Assembly: GCA_013396915.1 (NCBI GenBank)
Contig: VWZL01000166.1
Coordinates: forward strand, 682,001-746,000
DNA: 64,000 bases
Source: Stercorarius parasiticus
Taxonomy: Eukaryota; Chordata; Aves; Charadriiformes; Stercorariidae
Direction: 5' to 3'
The position numbers and the translations under genes were made by a program. The notes under the pieces are model-generated. The model ran no database searches and was not told where the DNA came from. It saw only the letters and a list, made by a program, of their open reading frames with translations. This document shows, piece after piece, positions 54,183 to 64,000 of the stretch (the stretch's first letter is position 1; the number at the start of each line of letters is the position of its first letter).

Positions 54183-55034
54183 TCATAGAATCATCATAGA
54201 ATCACAAAATGGTTTAGGTTGGAAGGGACATTAAAGATCATCTATTTCAAACCCCCCTGCCATGGGCAGGGACACCTCCCACTAGACCAGGTTGCTCAAA
54301 GCCCCCTCCAGCCTGGCCTTGAACACTTCCAGGGATGGGGCATCCACAACTTCCCATGACAAACTGTTCCAATGTCTCACCACTCTCACAGTAAAGAATT
54401 TCTTCCTAATATCTCATCTAAATCTACCCTCTTCCAGTTTGAAACCATTACCCCTTGTCCTGTCACTACACTCCCTTGTAAAAAATCCCTCTCCAGCTTT
54501 CTTGTAGGCCCCCTATAGGTACTGGAAAGCTGCTCTAGGGTCTCCCCGGAGCCTTCTCTTCTCCAGGCTGAACAACCCCAACTCTCTCAGGCTGTCTTCA
54601 TAGGAGAGGTTCTCCAGCCCTCTGATCATCTTCACGGCCCTTCTCTGGACCCAATCCTGGCCCACATCCTTCTCGTGCTGAGGACTCCAAAGCTGGATCC
54701 AGTACTTCAGGTGGGATCTCAAGAGAGCAGAGTAGAAGGGTAGAATCACCTCCCTTGACCTGCTGGCCGTACTTCTTTTGATGCAGCCCAGGATATAGTT
54801 GGCTTTCTGGGCTGCAAGTGTGTATTGCTGGCTCATGTTGACCTTCTCATCCACCAATACCCCCAAGTCCTTCTTCTCAGGGCTGCTCTCAATCCATTCT
54901 CTGCCCAGCCTGTATTTGTGCTTGGGATTGCCATGACCCAGGTGTAGGACCTTTCACTTGGCCTTGTTGAACTTAATAAAGTTGGTATGGGCCCGCCTCT
55001 CAAACCTGTCCAGATCCCTCTGGATGGCAATCTG
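54183..55034 (-). mobile_element. CR1 LINE fragment, longest in window
   Basis: A CR1 of about 850 bases on the minus strand. The tail on the plus strand is ATCATAGAATCATCATAGAATC near 54184, followed by GGTTTAGGTTGGAAGGGACAT and AAAGATCATCTA, then the CR1 3' UTR and ORF2 end. Homology to ORF2 is clear up to the IQRDLDRFERRA string and appears to end near 55034. It belongs to a different 3'-end type from the 22.7 and 52.3 kb copies. Confidence 0.94.
54282..55034 (-). pseudogene. CR1 ORF2 C-terminal remnant with three nonsense codons
   Basis: About 250 codons of ORF2 remain in one continuous frame, from IQRDLDRF near 55030 through [42 protein letters not shown] and [17 protein letters not shown], then RHWNSLSWEVVDAPSLEVFK. 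It ends at the natural stop at 54282-54284. Three premature stops interrupt it: TGA at 54954-54956 (after NKAK), TAG at 54513-54515 (after FQYL) and TGA at 54414-54416 (after GRFR). All lie in the same frame, so no net frameshift has occurred. The catalytic reverse-transcriptase core is upstream and missing. Confidence 0.92.
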
Positions 55035-55160
55035 TGTAATCCTGTCCTTCTTAGTCTGGCAGGAGTTCTCCAAACAAGGCTTCCATTCCTGTCTGACTGC
55101 TCTGACCCTCTCCTCACAGGCTATGCTTGGTTCAAAGCCCATGGGATAACAGGAAAGCAA
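55035..55160 (-). other. unidentified sequence joined to the CR1 5' side
   Basis: The frame of the CR1 remnant stays open for about 40 further codons upstream of the last clear ORF2 residue. The peptide there (CEERVRAVRQEWKP, then CQTKKDRITQ) does not match the FADDTK-containing text expected in CR1 ORF2. It could be unrelated flanking DNA, a divergent CR1 stretch or part of another element. I do not recognise it. Confidence 0.4.
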
Positions 55161-58100
55161 CTGACTAAATTTTTTTTCTTAGTTCCTATGATATCAAACA
55201 CAAAATATTTTCCCTGGTTTGGAGATGCTAGTCTACACAGAATTCCCACTATTAGAAGATCATGGAGGATGTTACTTCTACGATGGGTGGCCTGTTTTTT
55301 TACTGTGATTGATGATTAAGAGGGTCCAACAGTTTGAAAGTTGCAGGGCTAGACAGTGGCTAAATTTTCTGGATAAAAACTGAGGAACAAGATGGAAGGG
55401 TATGAACTACCAGAGCAGAATACGATGATGATATAAAGATTATTGGAACATGACAGAAAAGCAATTGTGGTGATAAAGCATGCATTGAAGAGGATGTGCT
55501 GCTTTGGAAACAGAGAAACAGAAGTCAAAGGAGTTAAAGCAGGTTAACACATATATTTATAGATGGGCTATTAAGAGCTAGGAAGGAAAGCACAATAAAA
55601 TTGAGCTGACTAAAATAAAAAGCATCAAATTATTTTTTTGGGAGGCAAAGTAAAAACATTTCTACTAGAATAATACTGGGAGTCTGGTACAAATTGCTGT
55701 GTCAAATTTGGAAATTAATAGAGATTTCTTTAAAGCTGTAGAAGCATAAATACTAACAGGAGTTGATTTGTGAGAAGCAGACTGGAGAAGAAGTTCTGCT
55801 GACAATGGTAGAGCCTAGATACTCCTCAGTGTCACAGGTGATAAGATTTGGGTTGGTTTTTTTTTATCAAATAGTGACTGAACTAAAAAATTGTGATGTT
55901 AGTTCAGACAGGCTAGTATATGAGACAAGTATGTGGGAGAAGACTAGGTCACAGAAAATAGTTATGGCTTGATTCAGTTTAAACTGAAGTTGATTTAATG
56001 TGAGCCAGATCAAACTAAAGGTAAATTTGAATAAATCTGTGAGTGAAGTTCCATATTTAAAAAGAGTGAACTCAGAAATACTTAAGGAAATAGCTAGTAA
56101 AGTCAACTGTATTGGGGAGCTGTATATGGAAAGGTTTGAAATGCTAAATATTTCAGTAAACTGTGTGTGACCAGTATGAAAGAGCTCTAGACTAGGTATA
56201 TGAATAACCTCAAAATCATATTAGTAGCTAGCCAAGACTGGACTAAAGAACATATTGGCCGTGTTTCACACAATTTGCCTGAGCTACAAGCTGAACTGAA
56301 ACAAACGTCCTTCTCAAAATGGGATTGCATACAGCCCATAATACAAGTCTGTCTGGTATCATTTCTACAGGTGCTTTAAGACTTGTAAATATCAAATGCT
56401 ACAGAGTTAGAGAAGGCCTCACTGGTAATAATCTAGTGCTAACAGCCCTATTAAAAGTTCAAGCCCTATGGCTAGTGCCGTCAAGTTTTGCAGGAGTTTA
56501 GATGTTTAGTGTCCATTTAGGTAACTAGCTATTAATAAATTTAAATGCTGGCATACAGTAAAATACAGAAATTCTTGTTATACAGCATTGTGAGGAAGCA
56601 ATATAGCATCAGAACACCTAATTTCTGTTTTTAATATTGTTATGGACCTAGTCTCTGTCTTCTAGCATAATTTATTGCTTTGTTGCACCTTAATTTTCCC
56701 TTTCTGGATGGTAGATGTGATGCTATGATCCTTCACATAGGATCTGAAGAAACTGACAAAATAACGTAATGGTGAGAACTAGGACATCATGCTTTGAATG
56801 AAACAGAGTTCTTTGTAACTTAAGAAAAAAATGAGTTTCCCATCTTTGGTATATGTTAAACATTGCACATGAAAATGTTCATGCCCTGTAAAAATGATGG
56901 AGGTTTTTGGATTGTGTAAGAGGATGAGGTGTCCAGAGTTAGACAAGTAGAATGAAATGATGAAACTTTTAGCAGTGTGGCTTCAGCTTTTCCTCCATTA
57001 GCAAGACTAGTACCAAAGCTCTGCAACAAATTATAGTATCCATATTCGGAAAGCATGGATAAAGTGAAGAGTGAAAATAGACAGAAGAATGAATGCCGAT
57101 AGTCTGGAGAAGCTGTTTATAAGGGAAGCCTAAAGGCTGTTTTCCTTAGTAAACAACCTGTTAAGATGTAACTTTCTAGTCTATACACATGTGTCTGTGC
57201 ATGATCAAAACACACAGAATATGTCTGCCAATTCCACCTTTCTGGTTTTATCTTTTAATGATTTTTAAAATTATTTCATCTGTCAGGTACTGCAAAGCAG
57301 TTATTACATGAGACAAGTTCTTTTAATCTTTCTTCCTATAGTAGAAAAACATAAAATAATATACAGTAACTAAAATTGGAAATTCAACTTATACATATTA
57401 GAAATGTAGAACAATTGTGTTTTAATTTTTTCATAATCAGGGCAACTATCCATCAGAAATCTTAACTCAAGATATAAGGAACACTGAATGATTATTGAAT
57501 AACTGTAACAGACATACTGTTTGGGGGAAATTTGGGGCCTTGAAGCAGGAACCTCTGTGGCCACTGTGATGCAGAAAGTTATGTTAAATTATTTCAATAG
57601 TCCTTCACGTCTGTGATTCTGTATGTCTGGACCATGACAGCAGGCACAAAAGACCCTGTGGATCCCTCAGGGAAGTTGAGCCATTTTGCAATACTGCTTT
57701 GTGGGATCTTTCACAAAGGAAAAGCAGAGGTGTAGAGGAGTACTTCTGTCCATTCTTTCCTGTGAGGCTCTGTGGGTAGGACAGTAGTTGCTGCTATTCT
57801 GGGGCAAAATTCCTTCCTTTTTTTATATGAGAAAGATGATTTCCTCTATGAAAAAAGGTCCTTTTAAACACTTAAAATAGAACTACAAAGACCCACTGGT
57901 GTGCAAATGAGGAGTAAAGAAATAATATAGGAAAGATAATGCTAAGAAGAAATGGTAGGGGTGAGAACTCCAGGTTTAGGTAAGGACTCCAAAGAGAGGG
58001 TGTGGGGAAAAAAAAAAGACTGTAACAAAAGATGGAGAAGCCCTTAAAGTTGCTATGACACAAGGAGCAATTGCATATATGTCTGATAATTGGCTCAGGA

Positions 58101-60609
58101 TAGCTTTTTTATAGAATCTGAAAACTGCCAATGATTAAAATCAGTAGGGTTCTAATTGCCCATTTAAAAAATTTTACCAATACAGTAAATGAACTCCTGA
58201 ATGCCTCAAGGTGCCTTTTTTTTTTCTTTCCTCTGTTTCAGGGTTATAAAAATAGCTGATCAAAAACAGAACTGATGGATTTGGCTCATAGATATGTTCT
58301 TTGCTGTTGTGACTATAACCAGCTGCTTGACTAAAATTGACACTGATTTATTAATTTACCAGATCAGAGGAAGGTCAGTAATAACTTGTCCTCTTCCTCC
58401 TCGGTATTATCTTCAAGTTTACAGTCAGGTCTCGCAGAGATTTTTCCCTACATTAGCTATACATTGTGGTCTTGGTAAGAAATACATTTGAGTCTGCTAG
58501 ATATTTTTCACTGATTACTGTTGGATCAGGCTGAGATGGACTTTGCAGAGATGTCATTTGGCATCTGTCCATACCAAAAGTCATACTGTGCTATATTCTT
58601 TGAAATTATTGTAAGTGTTTCTTGAGCACAGGAGTGTCTAAATCCACAAAATTTATCGAAGAAAGAGCATTCTTGGAAATGTTTTGTGGATGGAAATACT
58701 AGAAACATTTTCCAAATTAAATATTCTGTATTTGTCAATTCTACAAAAAGAATGCGTGAAGCCCCTCCTTGTATTAGAATAGTAACACTTTCCCAGTATT
58801 TAAAAGCTCAGCCATAAAATCAGCTAACTGCAGTTAAACACATTTTTATCACGTGTTGAAAAACAAAATTCCAAAAAGAAAGTGTATAGCAAATCACTCA
58901 CCTGCTAAAATGTGTAGGTATTTCCTATTAGCTGTTGATGTTACATGCCAGGATGTGCTAGAAATGCTGTCATGGAATGCAGATGTGCATTTCCATAACA
59001 TGAGCAGACATACACCTGCTACCTGATGACAGAAACATACATTTTGATCTCATTATGAATTTGTCATTCCCTAGCAAGTAATGGGAAAATAGCTGTATAA
59101 GCTTTGGGAAAAAATGTGGCAAGTAGCTCAGCTCCCAGAACAATTGATTTGCTCCATGATTTCCTCTTGCACCGTAAAAGATGATCTCAGAAAAAAAAGA
59201 TAGCATCTTGGCTGAGACAGGTTGAATTGTTGCAAAGTATATTTGTTTCAGAAGACACAGGTTTGGTCAGTCCTCTACTTAGAAAGATCCAGGAACATTC
59301 ATACTATATTGAACATAATGATTGCTATGTATGTGGAGCTGAATATATGCAACTAAAGCAACTTATGGCAAATGTCTAGCGAATATAACTTCTTCCCAGA
59401 AACTCAGGCTATTTTGATGTCTCCTTCTGATGACTGATGCACCAATAAGAATCAATCTTTCTGAGAAAAATCCCCAGAAAATGTTCACCTCACATTTATG
59501 CCAGTGTTCATGTCCATACCACTATCATTGGAGCAGACTTGACAAATTATGAAAATGAGGCAATGAAATGTGTCCCTTCAGAGGCAACCTCAGTTAACTT
59601 CCATTTCATTCTCATGCACACTTATTACCATTGTAATGAGCATTTCAGAGATCGTCAAGACTCTTTGGATGTAATAACACTTCTTTACTCTTTGTCAAAG
59701 GAAGCACTGATGGCCACAAATGAGAATCTGTGACATAATATGCTTTATACTGTCAACTTTGGTGACCAAACTGAAGCATTGCAGTTTTTATTTCTGCAGA
59801 AATAACATTTATCCTCTTTGAATCTCTGTATGGACCACTATATGGTCTGACTAGACGTTTGGACAACTGATCTTGTCTGTTAATGTTGTGTTTGAGTTCC
59901 TGATTGTATTGACAACAATCATCTTTCTAATCATGAAAACGAACATTTAGATTAATTGCTGTAATAAGATTTTTCTTAGCATGCAGTGATTCTGATTTGA
60001 GGGCTAAGGCCTTTTCTTAAACTATTATAAATTTGGCTCAAGAAAAGATGGTGTTGAACTCTAAAGACAAGACAATTATGTAACTCGTCATTGAGAAAAT
60101 CACCAGTTACAATGCTCAATGATGCAGAGCAACTGAGCAATATAAGCAGTGATGTCCTTATCAGATTGTAAATTTCACCTGTGAAATTGAAATCTCTAGA
60201 CAGTGATGGATAGGCCAGACATGAAATGCACCTTCGGCAAGACTATGACTTCGTGGTATGGCCTTTACTTATAGTACTTGATTTGCCTATCATATTAGCA
60301 ATTATCTTGCTCACAGAGTAAGCAGAGAACAGACTGTTCAGGAGTTTTTCTCTTGTTTGCTTTAAGATAATATGATAGTCTTTCTGAATAAGAATCTCTA
60401 ATGCAGGTTGACTAACATCAGGCTATCCCAGGACTGTCATCTTAGATAGCAAGCAAGCAGGCACATTAATTTAGATTCTGCAGTGGCAATTCTTTTATCT
60501 CAAGTAGGTAAAGTCACACTCAAGATCATTCTCTGCTGCTCCTAGGACTGGCTCCAGAAGTTCTCCTGCTGCTTGTCATCAGTAGCATGTAAACCTTGTC
60601 ACCAGAAAT
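55161..60609. other. AT-rich non-coding DNA, no gene seen
   Basis: Unique-looking DNA with short unrecognised frames, a T-run near 55858 and another near 58217. A single octamer-like TGATTCTGTATG near 57616 has no CR1 text beside it. Confidence 0.65.
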
Positions 60610-60772
60610 TTGAGGGCATATTTAAGAAGCACAGTTACTGGGGTCTTGAGTGCACTAATAGGCCTTAATGGCCCTGACAGCCTCATTTGGGACTTTCACC
60701 CCACCTGCCACCAACTGGCCCAGGAGCCCCATTTTAGCTTAACTCTGGCCTTCAGTCCCAGTCTGAGCTATG

Positions 60773-61165
60773 TCACAGGAGTGCCTGTCCTCTTCTTAGC
60801 CACAGTCATGCTTGTGCCTGGACGTAGACCGTGTTGATCTGGACCCGGGTCTGCAGACTGACTTCCTGGCTTGACCTTGGACCTGCCTCATCTCTATGGA
60901 CCTGCCCGTTGATCACTGGACTGTGTCTGACCCAGGTTATGATTGTTGGACCTGATCCTGACGCTGACCAGCAGATTGACTTCCTGGCTTGACGTCGGAC
61001 CTGCTCATCACCACAAACTTGCCTGATNTCACAGGAGTGCCTGTCCTCTTCTTAGCCACAGTCATGCTTGTGCCTGGACGTAGACCGTGTTGATCTGGAC
61101 CCGGGTCTGCAGACTGACTTCCTGGCTTGACGTCGGACCTGCTCATCACCACAAACTTGCCTGAT
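60773..61165 (+). repeat. direct duplication built on a 118-base repeat period
   Basis: 60773-60875 (103 bases) is identical to 61029-61131, and 60977-61027 (51 bases) is identical to 61115-61165. Both matches include TGACTTCCTGGCTTGAC, which also sits at 60859-60875 and 60977-60993, exactly 118 bases apart. The right-hand version (137 bases) therefore equals the left-hand version (255 bases) minus one 118-base period. Confidence 0.93.
61028..61028. other. ambiguous base / assembly join
   Basis: This is the only N in the window. It lies exactly between the end of the left duplicate (CTTGCCTGAT) and the start of the right one (TCACAGGAGTG), which points to a contig join rather than a random miscall. 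Confidence 0.85.
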
Positions 61166-61740
61166 GATTTGGACTCTTGATTGAGCCTGACTGCCTTCTC
61201 TGGGACTGCCTCTACTGCCATAGCACTGCTCCATATTGGTGACGTCATTGCCCCAAACCTGCGTTGTGGCCGCTCTCAACTTCCAGCTCTCCATCTGTTA
61301 GGGAGCAATGCTGTTCTCACTGTTTCCTAACACAGCAAAAGGAGGCTGCTTCACAAAGAATGGTGAGCCAGGAGACAAGAGGCTGGCAGGAGCAGTATTT
61401 TACTAACAAGGGACGTGGTCCCATGGTATCAGAGCAAGAAAGCAGAGCATGTTCAGAGAAAGCACCCTGGGATGGCCAACAGTAACAAGGATGAGCCACA
61501 AGTCTAGTGATTGCCAGGCAATACTGTAATAACAAGCAGTTCCTAGGTCAAGCCAGGAAATCAACTCAGCAGGACAGGGTCTGGCACAACAAAGTACCTG
61601 GCCAGGTTCGGGCTTACCTGCTGTGGTATGACAGTGACCAGGGGAAAGGACCTGAGCTTAAATACAGGTTCCAAGTGAAGGGGGGAGGCTCCAGATAAGG
61701 CCTCTCACTTCTCTTCCTGACAGAGCTCCTTCCACACAAA

Positions 61741-64000
61741 TCTGATCCAAACTGACAGAGTGGCATGGAGTTGTGCTTAAACACAGACAGCCAAACCCCG
61801 TGGAGGGGATATAAAAACTGTTTCTGTGGTTTACTACTCTTATTTTTACAGTTTTATTAGGTATGGCTGTGTTCCCGTAGTCTGAATATAGCTGGTGTGA
61901 ACTTACAACCACTGGACTTGATTATGACCTTTTATTGGCAGAGTAAAGAAACAATGACTATAATTTTTCTTTGCTTGTGTGGGCATCTGTAGGTGCTGGT
62001 CAAGTCACCTTTTAATCTACTTTAGGATAAACTAAACAGATCAAGCTTCTTTAGTGTCTCAGTAAAAAACAAACAATGCTGCTGTTGATTATGGAGATTG
62101 AAGTTTCTTGCTCTGAGGAATTTATATGTAAATCAAATGGGTAATAGTCATATTATGATGAACGGTTACAGCTGGTCAGAAGGTCAGAGGAAAGAGATGG
62201 AAAGCTACTGGCAGAAAGAAAGAAAGACTGTCTAGGGAAAGCATTATTTTCAAACATTTTAGTTCTGAGCCTCTGATTTGGTTTCACAATTTTCTAAGGG
62301 TATTTTCATGTTATTATAAAATTCTGTGTCTTATCTCCCATTTTATTTTAGCTTTAATCAGGTTTAGGCAAAGGAACAAACAGTGATACATAAAAAGGAA
62401 AAGGAAGTGAATTCAGTGGAAGGATTTGAAGGAGATCTATTTCTTTTTCTTCACATACCTTTTCTAACTTTCACAACCATTCCTGAGGTTGTGTAGAATT
62501 CAGCATACCATTTTCTATAGGAAGAACACAGGTTATTCCAGGCCATATTAGATTTTCTAATGCACCTAATGCCAGAAAGCACCCATGAGCAGTGACCAGT
62601 TCTAAATATTTTAAAAGAAAGTGCAAAAACCAGCTCAAGGCCTCAAGGCCTTTCAAATGCTTCTTAAGAATAGCTGAATTTTGAATATGCAATTTGAGGC
62701 ATCCTGAAAGGAAAATGTTTTAGGACAGTTGCTGAAAATTGACCTCACTTTAAGAAAGGAGTATAAAATATCCAAAATAAATAATCAATCCTGAATGACT
62801 TGAGCTGTACTTTTTACCTGTAATTGTCTGAATATATGAAATGTGGACATGCTTCTTAGCTATCTATTCTCCTTAAGCTTCTTAAAATTCATTTACATAA
62901 TGACATTTAGTAGAGTTGGCCTTCTGAGATCACAGACAGCCATTAATTACAATTAAATAAAGGATACCATAAATGACTTCACTGATTTGTCACTAAGGCA
63001 GTTTTCAGGACAGGATATAATGATAGATAAATGTTTTAAATTGTGATTCCTGCAAAAATGAGTTTTTGCAGGAAAATCAGATCAGAAGCACAAACACTAG
63101 AAGACTGATTAAGTACCTTAATTTACTAGTTGTATCCTTCATCAGGATGAAGACACTTAATATGTCCTCTTACATTCTTGCCTATTTAAATTGCCTTCAG
63201 GTTTTTGTATTATAGCAAGAAGTAACTTCATTTGAGTTCCAGTTAGTGTTTGGTTTGTTTCTTAACTGAATTTTTTTAAATGCTCTTGAAATTTGTTAGA
63301 TCTCTGTGACACAACCCACACAAAAGATGATGTAATTTTTTTCCTTCTCCTAAACTTTCCAAAAAAATTCAGTAAAAACTGAATTTTTGGGAGCACCAAA
63401 ATATTGACAAAGAAGAACAGTACCCTACTGCTTTTGTTGAAAAGCAGCAGTATAGGTGTGTCCTTTTTTGGCTAAACAAATATTGAGTAGTTTGAGGTTT
63501 ACATGCAGCCTTCTTTTTTTAGACACTTACCTGAGACAATTGAAAATTTTAAGAAAACAAGTCACTACTTCTGGCAAATAAATTGGTGGTACTGAAATCA
63601 AAACCATCTTTAGAAGGTAGTTATACTACTTCTACTACAATGCTATGTGAACACTACATGAATTTCCAGAGAGAACTGGTATTAGCCCCATTTTATAGAC
63701 AGTTAGCACAACATGACAGCAAAGAGAGTTGGAGTCATCTGCAAGAAGCCCACATTCTAGACAACTTCCTGAGTCTAATTTCTTATTAGTTAAGTCATTT
63801 TTCCGTGGCTAGTATTTATTTTATTCCCTTTGACACGTTCTTTAGAGATGCACAGCCTTTTCCCTTGCCTAAAATCAGGGATTAAGATTAAAATCAGGAT
63901 CTCTGAATTTGGGTTTAAATGACATCATACAAACATTTGGAGTTGAATTCATCATTTCCCAGCATGAATTCCTAAGTACAGGGTGAATCTTACCCTTATG
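61741..64000. other. AT-rich non-coding DNA, no gene seen
   Basis: Unique-looking DNA to the end of the window, with only short unrecognised frames. The hairpin at 63045-63078 is listed separately. Confidence 0.65.
63045..63078. other. compact hairpin, 12-base perfect stem and 4-base loop
   Basis: TTCCTGCAAAAA (63047-63058) pairs perfectly with TTTTTGCAGGAA (63063-63074) around the loop TGAG. Allowing a two-base bulge on the right arm extends pairing outward by two positions (GA at 63045-63046 with TC at 63077-63078). The function is unknown. It is too short for a canonical microRNA precursor of about 60-80 bases. Confidence 0.85.

Larger units (their letters stand above)
60610..61740. repeat. 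GC-richer unclassified repeat-like island
   Basis: About 1.1 kb is clearly richer in G and C than its flanks and contains many GGACCTG, CTGAC and GGCTTGAC words. It includes the 118-base-period repeat and the N described separately. The minus-strand frame at 60937-61248 runs through the repeat and across the N, so it is not a gene. The island may be an old minisatellite or part of an unclassified interspersed element. No terminal repeats were identified. Confidence 0.5.

Noticed and set aside
54987..55319. 110-codon plus-strand frame
   Set aside because: It is largely antisense to the CR1 ORF2 remnant and the adjoining unknown sequence. It is a shadow frame.
57605..57640. CTGTGATTCTGTATG, resembling a CR1 octamer tail
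   Set aside because: No CR1 3' UTR text lies on either side, so it was not called as an element.
60937..61248. 103-codon minus-strand frame with an ambiguous residue
   Set aside because: It crosses the N and a likely false duplication, and its internal peptide repetition is just the DNA repeat translated.

Overview
This window looks like a non-coding stretch of a bird nuclear genome: an intron or an intergenic desert, AT-rich and free of any recognisable gene. The organism call rests on the repeats. Five CR1 (chicken repeat 1) LINE fragments carry the avian CR1 3' sequence, and several keep the ATTCTATG-like octamer tail. Three copies of an LTR-like family that I associate with bird genomes are also present. 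I cannot name the species. I found no tRNA, rRNA, CRISPR array, operon or bacterial feature. The only long reading frames with a recognisable protein match lie inside CR1 elements; the other long frames are shadows of GC-rich repeats or chance frames.

Layout. 1-4989: unique AT-rich DNA with strong polypyrimidine tracts near 4.0-4.3 kb. 4990-5689: a nearly complete, CpG-rich LTR-like element on the minus strand. 5690-22737: unique DNA with small tandem repeats, A-runs and one TCGC/TCAC microsatellite. 22738-23386: plus-strand CR1 with an intact 184-codon C-terminal ORF2 fragment. 23387-27822: unique. 27823-28160 (+) and 29455-29955 (-): two more copies of the LTR-like family, each damaged differently and in opposite orientations. 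29956-40242: unique. 40243-40583, 49476-49552, 52324-52720 and 54183-55034: four minus-strand CR1 pieces separated by unique DNA. 60610-61740: a GC-richer island with a 118-base-period repeat and the window's only N. 61741-64000: unique DNA with a compact perfect hairpin.

Nothing here works together as a pathway. The content is a history of retrotransposon insertion, 5' truncation and internal deletion. The observations most worth checking are: an apparent false duplication around the N at 61028; the three differently rearranged LTR-like copies; the 54-55 kb CR1, which has three nonsense codons but no frameshift and an unexplained 5' junction; and the hairpin at 63047-63074. I did not find evidence of an undescribed biological system.
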